A stretch of 64,000 nucleotides of DNA from Sulfurimonas sp. HSL1-2 (lineage in GTDB: Bacteria; Campylobacterota; Campylobacteria; Campylobacterales; Sulfurimonadaceae), in NCBI RefSeq assembly GCF_039645565.1, contig NZ_CP147914.1, positions 1,547,573 to 1,611,572 on the forward strand, written 5' to 3'. Positions 35,044 through 47,874 of the stretch are shown here, in pieces. The notes under the pieces are model-generated. The model did no database searches. It was not told where the DNA came from and was given only the letters and a program-made list of their open reading frames with translations. Position numbers and translations under genes: made by a program. Within the stretch, counting starts at the first letter, position 1. Each line of letters opens with the position of its first letter.

Positions 35044-35904
35044 ATGCATCTGGGATTTATCGGGCTCGGACACCTCGGCCGCGCCGTCGCCGAAAGACTG
35101 CTGGCGTGCGGGCATACGCTGAGCGTCTACAACCGCACGCCGCAGCGGGCGGAGGGGCTGGATGCCGAACTTTGCGAACATCCGCGCGACGTTATCGAGA
35201 AATGCGACGTCGTGCTGCTCTGCCTCTTTGACAGTGCCGCGGTCGACGCGGTGCTCTCGGGCGAAAACGGCCTGCTCGGCGCCAACGCCTCCGGCAAGAC
35301 TATCATCGACCTGACCACCAACCATTTCGACGCCGTTGCGGGTTTCCACGAACGCTGCCGCCTTGCGGGGGCCTCCTACCTGGAGTGCCCGGTCCTCGGC
35401 AGCGTCGTCCCGGCCGCCAACGGGGCACTGACGGTGCTGGTCAGCGGGGAGGAGGAGGTTTTTGAAGCCTCCAGCGGCGTCCTGGGGTCCATCGGTGTAC
35501 ACCTCTTCTACCTGCGCGAACCGGGGCGGGCGACAAAGATGAAACTCGTCAACAACCTTGCCCTGGGCGGCATCATGGCCGTCCTGGCCGAAACGGTCGG
35601 CATCGGCGAGGCGGCCGGGATCGAACGCGAAACGCTCCTGGAGATCCTCGCCGCGGGCGGCGGCAAATCGCTGGTACTCGACGCCAAGCGCCAGAAACTG
35701 CTTGACGACGATTACACGCCCCACTTCTCCAACGCCCTGATCTACAAGGACCTGCACTGCCTGCAGGACCTTGCCTACGGCCTCAAACAGCCCCTGTACA
35801 CGGCCGGGATGGTCAAAGAGCTCTATGCCCGCACCTTCGCCGAAGGGTTCGAGCGGGAGGATTTCGCCTCCGTTGCCAAGCTCTTCCGGAAGCGTGAACA
35901 GTGA
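35044..35904 (+). CDS. NAD(P)-dependent beta-hydroxyacid dehydrogenase family protein
   Basis: The 286-residue protein has the N-terminal Rossmann motif LGFIGLGHLGRAVAERL, a conserved ATKMKLVNNLALGG helix with the catalytic Lys (K near residue 169), and an all-helical C-terminal half. This is the 3-hydroxyisobutyrate dehydrogenase/6-PGDH-like family. The substrate is unknown; glyoxylate/succinic semialdehyde-like reductases are the closest type. It overlaps the SDR gene at its end by 4 bases. Confidence 0.9.
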   Translation: MHLGFIGLGHLGRAVAERLLACGHTLSVYNRTPQRAEGLDAELCEHPRDVIEKCDVVLLCLFDSAAVDAVLSGENGLLGANASGKTIIDLTTNHFDAVAGFHERCRLAGASYLECPVLGSVVPAANGALTVLVSGEEEVFEASSGVLGSIGVHLFYLREPGRATKMKLVNNLALGGIMAVLAETVGIGEAAGIERETLLEILAAGGGKSLVLDAKRQKLLDDDYTPHFSNALIYKDLHCLQDLAYGLKQPLYTAGMVKELYARTFAEGFEREDFASVAKLFRKREQ

Positions 35905-36599
35905 AAACGCTCCTCATTACCGGCGCCGCGCAGGGGATCGGGCTGGGCACGGCCACCCTCTTTGCCGACCGCGGCTGGAACGTCTACGGCCTCGATGTCC
36001 AGAGCGACCGTCTCGCTGCCGCCGCCCTCAAGGGGGGATTCGAACCGCTCGTCTGCAACCTCACCGACCCCGAAAGCATTGCGGAGGCGATGGCGTCACT
36101 GACGCAGCTCGATGCCCTCGTCAACAACGCCGCAACAAATGCCAACGGCGATCCGCTTACCCTCTCTGTTGCGGAGTGGAAACGGGTGCTCGACGTCAAC
36201 CTGACCGCCCCCTTTCTCCTCAGCCGGGCTGCGGCGCCCCTGTTGGCAGCGAGCGGCGGCAGCATCGTCAATATCGCCTCGACCCGGGCGCTGATGAGCG
36301 AACCGCATACCGAAGCCTACAGCGCCAGCAAAGGGGGGCTGCTGAGCCTCACCCACGCCCTGGCCATGAGCCTCGCGCCCGTGCGGGTCAACGCCGTCAG
36401 CCCCGGCTGGATCGAACACGCCGTACCCGAAGCGCTGCGCAGTTTTGATCACGCTTTCCACCCCGCCGGACGGGTCGGAACGGTGGAGGATATTGCGGAG
36501 ATGGTCTGGTACCTGACAAGCGAGGCGGCCCGCTTCATCACGGGCCAGAATTTCGTCATCGACGGCGGCGTGACGAAAAAGATGATCTACCCGGAGTAG
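35901..36599 (+). CDS. SDR-family oxidoreductase
   Basis: The 232-residue short-chain dehydrogenase has TGAAQGIGLGTATLF, NNAATNANG, the Ser of NIASTRAL, the YSASKGG active-site motif, and the C-terminal FITGQNFVIDGG. It overlaps the previous gene by 4 bases (ATGA-type), so the two dehydrogenases are co-translated and may act in one pathway. Substrate unknown. Confidence 0.91.
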   Translation: MKTLLITGAAQGIGLGTATLFADRGWNVYGLDVQSDRLAAAALKGGFEPLVCNLTDPESIAEAMASLTQLDALVNNAATNANGDPLTLSVAEWKRVLDVNLTAPFLLSRAAAPLLAASGGSIVNIASTRALMSEPHTEAYSASKGGLLSLTHALAMSLAPVRVNAVSPGWIEHAVPEALRSFDHAFHPAGRVGTVEDIAEMVWYLTSEAARFITGQNFVIDGGVTKKMIYPE

Positions 36600-36620
36600 A
36601 AGTCCGCTCCGGCAGCAGCG

Positions 36621-40241
<3,621 letters not shown>

Positions 40242-40258
40242 GGGGTTCCTCGTGCATA

Positions 40259-40528
40259 AGGGCACCTCTGAATACCTTGAACGGTCTCAGCGCTGCAGAG
40301 AAAGTCATAATCAAGACGACGCTTTGAAGACCTAGCCGTAGCTAAGTCGAAAAGCGGCAACGCCGAGTATGGCTTTTCTCTGCAACGCCCTTCGGGAGGG
40401 ATTTTGAAGCACGATCTTTCCTCCGTTTTCTTCTTGACTTAGCCACAGCTAGGCCTGCGCAGAAAACAAAAAAAATCTCACGCTTCAAAAACCCTCTGAG
40501 ATCCGTACAGGGTTTTTAGAGGTGCCCT
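40259..40528. repeat. 270-bp palindromic element (MITE-like)
   Basis: Perfect 11-bp terminal inverted repeats (AGGGCACCTCT and AGAGGTGCCCT) bound the element. Inside, 20-base arms (40329-40348 and 40436-40455) pair with three mismatches, and a GCTGCAGAGAAA / TTTTCTCTGCAA pair lies closer in. It has no open frame and lies in a 395-base gap (40242-40636). A 53-bp relative occurs at 55433-55485. Confidence 0.7.
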
Positions 40529-40636
40529 ATAAATCAAAAAACGATTATAGGGGTTGGGGGATAAAATGCGGCTGTGCCCGGCAGGTTAGCGCAACATGCT
40601 ATGATGAGAGTTCCCGTAGACTGCAAGGGGAGGACG

Positions 40637-40858
40637 ATGGACGCTTTCAGAGACTTTTTACTGCGGCAGGGTCGGCGTTTCGGCCGGGCCGCCTGGATGT
40701 TCTATGCGCTGGTTTTCCTGCTTGCCGCGACCCTGCTGCTCGGTCTGGTCTACTTCCTTTTCGGCTGGCTGATCTACGTCAGCCCCAATGCCGTCCTCGT
40801 ATTGACCGGTATCCTCGTCGTTCTCATTCTCTATACCCAGCGCCGCCGCAGCCGGTAG
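40637..40858 (+). CDS. small two-span membrane protein (73 aa)
   Basis: A GGGGAGG ribosome site precedes the ATG at 40637. The 73-residue protein has a short cytoplasmic basic head (FRDFLLRQGRRFGRAA) and two hydrophobic spans (WMFYALVFLLAATLLLGLVYF and a second near residue 50), ending RRRSR. No family recognised. It directly precedes the pseudouridine synthase gene by 4 bases. Confidence 0.7.
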   Translation: MDAFRDFLLRQGRRFGRAAWMFYALVFLLAATLLLGLVYFLFGWLIYVSPNAVLVLTGILVVLILYTQRRRSR

Positions 40859-40862
40859 TATA

Positions 40863-41549
40863 ATGGCAGGCATGATCCTCGTTTTTGACCACCATGATTT
40901 TGCCGTTGTCGCCAAACCCGCCGGGATGAGCTTTCACAGCGAAACCGGGCCAGGGTTCGTCGTACAGGCCGCCGAGCTCACGGGCTGTCCCCTCTACCCG
41001 GTCCACCGCCTCGACAAGATGACCTCCGGGCTTGTCATCCTCGCCAAAAGCAGCGAAGCGGCTGCTGCCTTTACGGCACTGTTCGAAAAGCGCTCAGTCG
41101 AAAAGTACTACCTCGCCCTCAGCCTGCGCAAACCGAAAAAGAAGCAGGGGTGGATCAAGGGGGACATGGGCAAAGCGCGCCGCGGCGACTGGAAGCTGCT
41201 CAAGACAATGGAGAACCCGGCGGTGACCCGTTTCATCTCCGCGCCCCTGCGCGAGGGGGAGCGCGCTTTCCTCGTCAAGCCCTATACCGGTAAGACCCAC
41301 CAGATCCGCGTGGCGCTGAAAAGCCTGGGCTCACCCATTGCCGGGGATGGCCGCTACGCCGACAAGGCGGAGGCGGACAAAGAGGAGCGCGGCTACCTGC
41401 ACGCCTACGCCCTGCGTTTCACCTACAACGGCGAGCTTTTCAGTTTCACCCTTCCCCCCGACGAGGGGGAGCGTTTTCTCTCACCCCTGTTCAGCGATCT
41501 GCTGCAGACATGGCAGGCCCCCTGGGAGCACTTTCCCGAAAAGAAATAG
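40863..41549 (+). CDS. RluA-family pseudouridine synthase
   Basis: The 228-residue protein has the RluA active-site motif HRLDKMTSGLVILAKS with the catalytic Asp, FEKRSVEKYYLAL, and the C-terminal KTHQIRVALKSLGSPIAGDGRY. No S4 domain is present. It modifies rRNA or tRNA uridines; the exact site is not known. The start may instead be the ATG three codons on (MILVFDHHD). Confidence 0.94.
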   Translation: MAGMILVFDHHDFAVVAKPAGMSFHSETGPGFVVQAAELTGCPLYPVHRLDKMTSGLVILAKSSEAAAAFTALFEKRSVEKYYLALSLRKPKKKQGWIKGDMGKARRGDWKLLKTMENPAVTRFISAPLREGERAFLVKPYTGKTHQIRVALKSLGSPIAGDGRYADKAEADKEERGYLHAYALRFTYNGELFSFTLPPDEGERFLSPLFSDLLQTWQAPWEHFPEKK

Positions 41550-41631
41550 ACATCCCCGTTACCGCGCGAGGTATTTTTTTGCGTTATACTTGAAGCACCA
41601 CGACCCTAACGGGTCCGAGCGGAGTGACAAC

Positions 41632-42981
41632 GTGAACCCCTCAACCTACGACGTCCTTATTATCGGCGGCGGTGTCTCCGGTTCGGCGCTGCTCTATGCC
41701 CTCGAGCGTTATACCGACCTGGGGACCCTCTGCCTCCTGGAAAAATACGGTGCCCTGGCCACGCTCAATTCCAGCGCCACCTCCAACTCCCAGACCCTGC
41801 ACTGCGGCGACATCGAGACGAACTATACGCTGGAGAAAGCGGCGAAGGTCAAACGGACCGCCAAGATGGTCGAGAAGTACTGCCTGCAGCACGGCTACGA
41901 GAACGACATCATCCATGCCCACCAGAAGATGGCCCTGGGCGTCGGGTACGACGAAGTCAACTTTATGACGAAGCGCCACGAGGAGTTCAGCACCCTCTAC
42001 CCCTACCTGCGTATCTTTGACCGTGACACGCTTAAACGGATCGAACCCGCCGTCGTGTACGACGCCGACGGCAAGGAGCGCCTCGAACCCATCGTCGGTG
42101 TCGGCGTCCAGGGGGAGTACACCACCGTCGACTTCAAACGCCTCAGCGACTCCTTCGTCGAAAACGCCATGCAGGGCAGCAACAAGCACACCGACGTTTT
42201 TTTCAACCAGCACGTCATGAAGATCACCAAACGCGGGGAGCTGTACGAGGTCCGTACCGGCAGCCGCACCTACTACGCCCGCTTCGTCGTCGTCGACGCC
42301 GGTGCCCACAGCCTCTTTCTCGCCCACCGCATGGGGTACGGGCTCGATTTCGGCATTCTGCCGATGGCCGGCAGCTTCTACCGTTCGACCAGACATATCC
42401 TGAGCGGCAAGGTTTACATGGTCCAGAACCCCAAACTCCCCTTTGCCGCCCTGCACGGCGACCCGGACCTGCTGCTGGGCGGCCTCACCCGTTTCGGCCC
42501 CACGGCCCTGATGCTGCCCAAACTCGAACGCTACAAGCGGGGGACCTACCTCGATTTTCTCCGTACCCTCCGTTTCGACCACACTATCGCCAGCATCTTC
42601 TACGACCTGCTCAAAGACCCGGATATCCGCAACTACGTCCTGCGCAACTTCCTCTTCGAAGTACCGTGGCTGAACAAACGCCTCTTTGTGAAGGATGCGC
42701 GCAAGATCGTCCCCTCGCTGCAGCTCTCCGACATCGAGTACGCCTCAGGTTTCGGCGGGGTCCGCCCGCAGGTACTCGATAAAAAACAGCGCAAACTGCT
42801 GCTGGGCGAGGCGAGCATCGATACCGGGGAGGGGATCGTCTTCAACATGACGCCCTCCCCGGGGGCGACGAGCTGCCTGGGCAACGCCCGGCGCGACGTG
42901 GAGACGGTCTGCGCCTACCTCGGCCGCCGCTTCGACCACGCCCGCTTTGACGCGGAACTTACCGAAGGAGACCGGACATGA
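41632..42981 (+). CDS. FAD-dependent malate:quinone oxidoreductase-like protein
   Basis: The 449-residue protein begins YDVLIIGGGVSGSALLYALE, a Rossmann FAD motif. It then has NSSATSNSQTLHCGDIE, a stretch typical of Mqo, and FNMTPSPGATSCLGNA near the end. The GTG start at 41632 is supported by GGAG seven bases upstream; the longer frame reads through the neighbour. Mqo oxidises malate to oxaloacetate and passes electrons to quinone at the membrane. It overlaps the next gene by 4 bases. Confidence 0.87.
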   Translation: MNPSTYDVLIIGGGVSGSALLYALERYTDLGTLCLLEKYGALATLNSSATSNSQTLHCGDIETNYTLEKAAKVKRTAKMVEKYCLQHGYENDIIHAHQKMALGVGYDEVNFMTKRHEEFSTLYPYLRIFDRDTLKRIEPAVVYDADGKERLEPIVGVGVQGEYTTVDFKRLSDSFVENAMQGSNKHTDVFFNQHVMKITKRGELYEVRTGSRTYYARFVVVDAGAHSLFLAHRMGYGLDFGILPMAGSFYRSTRHILSGKVYMVQNPKLPFAALHGDPDLLLGGLTRFGPTALMLPKLERYKRGTYLDFLRTLRFDHTIASIFYDLLKDPDIRNYVLRNFLFEVPWLNKRLFVKDARKIVPSLQLSDIEYASGFGGVRPQVLDKKQRKLLLGEASIDTGEGIVFNMTPSPGATSCLGNARRDVETVCAYLGRRFDHARFDAELTEGDRT

Positions 42982-44090
42982 AAAAGCTGCTCTACATCAC
43001 GGACCAGCAGGAGTACGCCGACCACGGTACCATCGCCCCGCTGTTCGGGCACTACCTCAAAAAACACCTGCAGGTCACGATCGTCTACTACACCCGCTAC
43101 AAGGACAGCTTCCAGTACAAAGGCGACGACTGCATCGTTCCCGAGAGCGAGCTGGAAAACATTGTCGGCTACCTCGACAAAGAGGGGATCGACCTCGGCA
43201 GCTTCCACTTCATCCTTGTGCGCAACCGCTTCGACATTCTCCGCACGGTACTCGCCCACCGTGTCCGCTACGGCTACAGGGTCGGTTTCCGCCTCTCCTT
43301 CCCCAAGACCGAAACGGCCTACGCCGCGATGATGGCCAAATACAAACGCGCCTTTTTCCCCGCACTGGCCCTGAAGTACAAACGCAGCCGGGAGCGGCGC
43401 CTCATCGAAGCGTGCGACCTCTTCCTCCCCTCATCGGCGATGCTGGCCGCAGGGCTCTACCCCGGCCTCGACCTGCCGACGCTTCCCCTGCCCGCCGGGA
43501 TCGACCCGGCACGCATCGCGGCGCCGAAAAGCGGTTTCACGACGCCGCGCCGCTTCGTCTACGTCGGATCGCTCGACCCGCTCCGCCGTTTCGAAACGCT
43601 GCTCGACGCCTTCGCTACGCTTACGCGCCTGGAATGGAGCCTGGATATCTCTACCTTCGACCCGACCTATCTCAAAACAATCCTCAAAGGCTACCCGCAG
43701 CTCGCCGGGCGCATCCGGATCCTGCAGGCCACCAACCTCACGGAGCTCGGACGGCAGATCCGCGCCTGCGACGTCGGCCTGGCCCTGATGCCCGCCCTCC
43801 CCATCTTTGCCATGACCCTCCCGGCCAAGGTGATGGACTACTACGCCGCGGGCGTCCCGGCCCTGCTCACCGACACGCCCAAGAACCGCGACCGACTGCG
43901 CGACGGGGATGAAGCCTTCTTCTGTGCCTTTGACACCGCCGCCATCGCCGCGACGCTCGAAACCCTGATCCGCTGTGACAGCGATGAGCTTTCCAAGGTC
44001 CGCGAACAGGGCCTTAACCGGCTGCTCGGGGCGGGAAGAAGCTACGATATCATGGCCGAACAGCTCCACCGCCGGCTCATCACGTTGTAA
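42978..44090 (+). CDS. GT4-like glycosyltransferase
   Basis: The 370-residue protein has a diverged N-terminal half (KLLYITDQQEYADHGTIAPLFGHYLKK) and a GT-B C-terminal half (RRFVYVGSLDPLRRFETLLDAF, VGLALMPALPIFAMTLPAKVMDYYAAGVPALLTDTP) that matches the nucleotide-sugar binding fold. The start overlaps the oxidoreductase stop (ATGA). The product is not known; transfer of a sugar to an envelope or soluble acceptor is likely. Confidence 0.85.
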   Translation: MKKLLYITDQQEYADHGTIAPLFGHYLKKHLQVTIVYYTRYKDSFQYKGDDCIVPESELENIVGYLDKEGIDLGSFHFILVRNRFDILRTVLAHRVRYGYRVGFRLSFPKTETAYAAMMAKYKRAFFPALALKYKRSRERRLIEACDLFLPSSAMLAAGLYPGLDLPTLPLPAGIDPARIAAPKSGFTTPRRFVYVGSLDPLRRFETLLDAFATLTRLEWSLDISTFDPTYLKTILKGYPQLAGRIRILQATNLTELGRQIRACDVGLALMPALPIFAMTLPAKVMDYYAAGVPALLTDTPKNRDRLRDGDEAFFCAFDTAAIAATLETLIRCDSDELSKVREQGLNRLLGAGRSYDIMAEQLHRRLITL

Positions 44091-44147
44091 ACGCAGAATT
44101 TGCATAGGAATTCTTGGCTACAATGACGCAAAAATGAAGGAGTATTC

Positions 44148-44465
44148 ATGTCTACATTTGAAAATGTCAGTGTTCAGAAAGAAGCAAATGTCTATTTCGG
44201 AGGGAACGTCACGAGCCGTACGCTCACCCTGCCCGACGGCAGCGTCTTAACCCTCGGCATCATGCTGCCGGGCGAATACGAGTTCGGTACCGGCAAACCG
44301 GAACTGATGGAGATCTACGACGGAGAGCTGGAGATCCTGCTGCCGGGCGAAAGCGCATGGCAGAAGATTCACGGCGGCCAGAGTTTCAATGTCGAAGGCA
44401 ACGCCAAGTTCCAGGTCCGCGTCAAAAGCATCACGGACTACTGCTGCACCTACCTCGACGCGTAA
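44148..44465 (+). CDS. ppnP: pyrimidine/purine nucleoside phosphorylase PpnP
   Basis: The 105-residue cupin-fold protein matches the DUF1255/PpnP family: FENVSVQKEANVYFGGNVTSRTL, LGIMLPGEYEFGTGKPELMEIYDGE and the HGGQSFNVEGNAKFQVRV segment. It cleaves diverse nucleosides with phosphate. Single gene; length is that of the family. Confidence 0.93.
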   Translation: MSTFENVSVQKEANVYFGGNVTSRTLTLPDGSVLTLGIMLPGEYEFGTGKPELMEIYDGELEILLPGESAWQKIHGGQSFNVEGNAKFQVRVKSITDYCCTYLDA

Positions 44466-44471
44466 CGGCGC

Positions 44472-45035
44472 TCAGGCGCAGTAATCGGCGAGCAGCCCGC
44501 GCTTCACACTCTCATAGGCGGATTCCCCCGCCAGTTTTTTCACGATTTCAAGCCCGAAACAGATCGCCGTCCCGGGCCCGCGTGACGTCATGACGTTCGC
44601 GTCTTCCACGACTGCGGCGCGATCGCCCTGGAACCCCTCCGTACGGATCTCTTTCTCCACGCCGGGATAGGCCGTATAGTTCGGTTTGAGCACACCGGCG
44701 GCATTGAGCGCGATCGGGGCGGCACAGATAGCGCCGATCGGTTTACCCTTGGCATCCATCGCCGCCAGCAGCGACTGGACGCCGGCATGTTCTGCCAGAC
44801 GCTTCGTCCCGCCGCCTCCACCGGGCAGCACGATCATATCGATATCGTCCGCACCCAGCTCCCCGATCGCCGTCTCCGCCTTGATGACCAGACCATGCGC
44901 CCCTTCCACTTCCAGCGCATCATCCAGCGAACGGACCAGGACGTCAAGCCCTCCGCGGCGCAGGACATCGATCACGGCAACGGCCTCGATCTCTTCAAAC
45001 CCTTCGGCCAGCGGGACCAATACTTTTTTCGGCAT
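44472..45035 (-). CDS. DJ-1/PfpI-family protein
   Basis: The 187-residue protein has VLVPLAEGFEEIEAV at the start, the nucleophile elbow IGAICAAPIAL with the reactive Cys (about residue 104), and SRGPGTAICFGLEIVKKL at the end, which is the DJ-1 (ThiJ/YajL) form. It may be a glyoxalase-type or protein deglycase/chaperone protein; activities in this family are debated. Convergent with ppnP, with 6 bases between the stops. Confidence 0.92.
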   Translation of the reverse strand: MPKKVLVPLAEGFEEIEAVAVIDVLRRGGLDVLVRSLDDALEVEGAHGLVIKAETAIGELGADDIDMIVLPGGGGGTKRLAEHAGVQSLLAAMDAKGKPIGAICAAPIALNAAGVLKPNYTAYPGVEKEIRTEGFQGDRAAVVEDANVMTSRGPGTAICFGLEIVKKLAGESAYESVKRGLLADYCA

Positions 45036-45129
45036 AGAAAACTCCTCTGTCTACGTTAATAGGATAATTGTAGCACGGAAGAAAAAAAGAGGGGAGAAAA
45101 CCCCGGGCGGGAGTGCCGGGGAAGCGGGA

Positions 45130-45696
45130 TTATTTTACTTTTTCGATGTACTCGCCGTCAACGGTGTTGACCTTGATCGTATCGCCTTCGAGCACATGAT
45201 AGGGGACCTGTACGACGGCACCGGTCTCAAGGGTTGCCGGTTTTTTCGAACCGCTTGACGTGTCGCCTTTGAAGTTCGGCGGCGTTTCGGCAACGACCAG
45301 TTCCATCGTATCCGGCGCATCGACGGAGATCGCCTGGCCGTTGTGGAAAACGATCTCCACGTTGGTACCGTCTTTGAGCCACTTCATCGCCTCTTCGCAC
45401 TGCTCATACAGCAGGCCGAGCTGCTCGTAACTTTCGTTGTCCATGAACTGGAGCATTTCGCCGTCATCGTAAAGGTACTGCATCGTTTTGTGTGCCATGT
45501 TCGGCACTTCGAACTTGTCACCGGCGTGGACCGTTTTCTCGATCACTTTCCCGTTGAGGAAACTCTTCACTTTCATACGGACGAACGCCGCGCCCTTACC
45601 CGGTTTGACGTGTTGGAATTCCACCACTTTGTAAGGAACGCCCGCGATTTCGAGGCGCACGTTTTTCTTGATGTCACCCATTCCGATTGTTGCCAT
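45130..45696 (-). CDS. efp: elongation factor P
   Basis: The 188-residue protein begins [19 protein letters not shown], the N-terminus seen in Campylobacterota EF-P. The KOW domain carries the tip lysine in KPGKGAAF, and the two OB domains follow. It aids translation of polyproline. ATG at 45696 chosen, one codon after an ATG that has no better site. Confidence 0.95.
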   Translation of the reverse strand: MATIGMGDIKKNVRLEIAGVPYKVVEFQHVKPGKGAAFVRMKVKSFLNGKVIEKTVHAGDKFEVPNMAHKTMQYLYDDGEMLQFMDNESYEQLGLLYEQCEEAMKWLKDGTNVEIVFHNGQAISVDAPDTMELVVAETPPNFKGDTSSGSKKPATLETGAVVQVPYHVLEGDTIKVNTVDGEYIEKVK

Positions 45697-45758
45697 CATA
45701 TACCCTTAGATTATAATTTTCGGGATTTTACACTATTTTCGCTAAAAAGCGGCGCGAG

Positions 45759-46307
45759 TCACTTGTACCAGTGACGGCGGATACGCTGTCCCGCCTCATA
45801 CTCATCCACCAAAACACGCGGCGGGGTTCCGCGGGAGAGGGAGACGATGATATTGCGCTGTCCGTCGACAATGAGCATCTCGCCGTGTTCCATCGTCGTA
45901 TAGTCGCCGCGGCTGACGTGGTCGTAGACGATGCTGAGGATATGATCGTACTTGGGGAGGGTAAAGCCTTTGATTTCAAGGCCGTCCACGAAGTGCTGGT
46001 AGAGCAACCGTTTTGCGAGCTGCAGCGTCGCGAAGAAGGTTGCCGTGCTGCGCAGTGACGGGGTTGTTACCAGGGGGCGCTGCAGATCGCCCAGGGGGTT
46101 GATCATGTCGCTTTTGGCGCAGGCCATGCCGACCATCGCGGCGAAGTGGGCTTCGCGGCTGCCGGCATAGTAGGCCGACAGTCCCGATTTACATGCCTGC
46201 AGGTAGTCACCGTCGCGGTAGAGGGCGAGCACCTGCTTCGTATCGGCGCCATAGCCTGAGAGCGTCAGGAGCGCCAGGAGTGTCATTAAGGGGATAATTC
46301 GCTTCAT
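45759..46307 (-). CDS. exported protein of unknown function (182 aa)
   Basis: The start at 46307 gives a signal peptide (MKRIIPLMTLLALLTLSGYGA). The mature part has a TPR-like helical start (KQVLALYRDGDYLQACKSGLSAYYAGSREAHFAAMVGMACAKSD) and a beta-like end (GEMLIVDGQRNIIVSLS). It carries two Cys. It is likely periplasmic. The gene is divergent from that at 46404. Confidence 0.8.
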   Translation of the reverse strand: MKRIIPLMTLLALLTLSGYGADTKQVLALYRDGDYLQACKSGLSAYYAGSREAHFAAMVGMACAKSDMINPLGDLQRPLVTTPSLRSTATFFATLQLAKRLLYQHFVDGLEIKGFTLPKYDHILSIVYDHVSRGDYTTMEHGEMLIVDGQRNIIVSLSRGTPPRVLVDEYEAGQRIRRHWYK

Positions 46308-46403
46308 GGGGGGAATTATAGCACTTCTCCCAGCCGTGCAAAAAACAGCGATCTCCCCGCCGCAGGGCGCACCTTCAAGCAAGTTTTGCTAAAATCGTTC
46401 CCC

Positions 46404-47054
46404 ATGCAGATAACGATCGATGAATACGCCAACCGCTTCAAAATGTCCAAAGAGATGATCCGCGCCAAACTGCGTGCGGGCAGACTGCCGCACACCGTCG
46501 TCGACGGCACGACCTACATCTCCGTCGAGGCTGCCGCCTCGGCTGCCCCGGCAGCGGCCGCACCCCAGCGCACAACCGCCGGTGCCGTCATTATGATGTA
46601 CCAGAAGGAGAATGCGGAGCTCAAGCGTAAAATCGGCGAACTCGAAGCGAAGATCGACCGCCTTATCGGCGACAAGGAGCAGATGCTGCGCGAAGAGCGC
46701 GACCGTATCGAAGGGATCTACGTCTCCCGGGACGAACAGCTCAAATCCTTTCTCGAGCTGGTCAATGCCAAACTTGTCCAGGAAGGGTTTAAACTCGCCG
46801 CACAGAGCAGTGCACCCGATACGGTCGACACCCCCTCCTACGCCGACCACACGGCAGAACCACCGGCACCGCTCCCGGAGCAGATCGAGCTTTTCAGTTA
46901 CCTCGAGGCCAAGCACTTCTCCTCTTCGGAAAAAAAGACGGTCAGGAAACGCTTCGCCAAAGCGTACGGGAATGACGTCCGCGTCATCCAGCAAAACGGC
47001 GAATTCATCCTCGACTTCTCCAAGTACGACTACAGTGACCTTCTGGCGCGCTGA
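46404..47054 (+). CDS. HTH/coiled-coil protein, unknown function (216 aa)
   Basis: The start at 46404 is used as it gives MQITIDEYANRFKMSKEMIRAKLRAGRLPHTVVDGTTYI, a MerR/excisionase-like HTH of about 35 residues. A long coiled coil follows (about 75-125: ENAELKRKIGELEAKIDRLIGDKEQMLREE), then a Pro/Ala linker, and a C-terminal basic domain (SSEKKTVRKRFAKAYGNDVRVIQQNGEF). It could be a DNA-binding protein. No family recognised. Confidence 0.75.
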   Translation: MQITIDEYANRFKMSKEMIRAKLRAGRLPHTVVDGTTYISVEAAASAAPAAAAPQRTTAGAVIMMYQKENAELKRKIGELEAKIDRLIGDKEQMLREERDRIEGIYVSRDEQLKSFLELVNAKLVQEGFKLAAQSSAPDTVDTPSYADHTAEPPAPLPEQIELFSYLEAKHFSSSEKKTVRKRFAKAYGNDVRVIQQNGEFILDFSKYDYSDLLAR

Positions 47055-47140
47055 GCGCGCCACCTAGACCCCCTCCCCCCCAAACCAGCGCTTCATCGCT
47101 ATATAATCAACCCGCCGAAGCCCTCTGCTCAAAGAGAATT

Positions 47141-47162
47141 TATATACAGTATACCGTATATA
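47141..47162. promoter_or_regulatory. 22-bp near-perfect palindrome in an AT-rich gap
   Basis: TATATACAGTATACCGTATATA is self-complementary at 20 of 22 positions. It lies in the AT-rich gap 47055-47293, upstream of a small HTH gene. The half-site TATATACAGT recurs at 47650-47659. A plausible operator for that regulator. Confidence 0.45.
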
Positions 47163-47293
47163 ATATCAATTATTTTTCATTTAAAATACTATTTTTGTAT
47201 AATGAATACTGTTTTATTCTATAAATACACTATAAATGTATTTTATATACGGTTTTTTGCTTTGTTTAAGAATCCTTCTTCTACAATGGAGCA

Positions 47294-47539
47294 ATGGAAC
47301 TCTCCGATCTTTTCAATATTCTGCACAACGCGGTGGAAGCCCAGAGCAACGGCAAGAAGATCACCCAGAAAGAGATGGCGTCGCTGCTCGGGGTTTCCAT
47401 GCGAACCTATCAGGACTGGCGCCTGGGAAACGCGAAGCCGCAGGCGGCCAAAGCGGTCATGCAGATGCTGGGGAGGCTCGAAGACGACGACATCATCAGG
47501 GTCGTCCGGAAAATCAACCGAATGGAGGAAGCGTCATGA
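47294..47539 (+). CDS. XRE-type HTH regulator (81 aa)
   Basis: The 81-residue protein carries a helix-turn-helix typical of XRE proteins (KKITQKEMASLLGVSMRTYQDWRLGNAKPQ) followed by a short helix. Its stop overlaps the next start (ATGA). The upstream AT-rich gap with a palindrome suggests self-regulation. It looks like an acquired small regulatory unit, perhaps a toxin-antitoxin or phage remnant; no toxin is obvious. Confidence 0.8.
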   Translation: MELSDLFNILHNAVEAQSNGKKITQKEMASLLGVSMRTYQDWRLGNAKPQAAKAVMQMLGRLEDDDIIRVVRKINRMEEAS

Positions 47540-47709
47540 CGACATTGACACAAAAAGAACGCGAAGATCTGCAGTCCGTTTTCAATTCGATCTCCGAACA
47601 GGAACCGTCCCGGGCCGCCAAAGTGCTCCATATGAAGAATATTATTTTTCTTTATATACAGTCCCGCCTCCATCTTCTGCTAAAAAAACGGGTTTCCTAC
47701 CAGAAATAG
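47536..47709 (+). CDS. small protein coupled to the XRE regulator (57 aa)
   Basis: The ATG overlaps the XRE stop (ATGA), which supports translation. The product starts MTTLTQKEREDLQSVFNSIS and has a hydrophobic segment (IIFLYIQSRLHLLL) at the end. It may be a truncated or short membrane-linked partner. The last 15 codons lie in an AT-rich stretch. No family recognised. Confidence 0.5.
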   Translation: MTTLTQKEREDLQSVFNSISEQEPSRAAKVLHMKNIIFLYIQSRLHLLLKKRVSYQK

Positions 47710-47874
47710 GCACTTTCGGGGTGCAAATCCCCCCAATTCCCCCCAAAATCAATCACTTGAAGATAAATTTAAGCAAACAGACTATAAAGTAACCGTCAGA
47801 ACAGCTTTGAGAGCGCCAATCCCCTAAATTGCGTGCTCCAAGAGGTGTTATATTTCAATGACTTGGAGCGTTTT

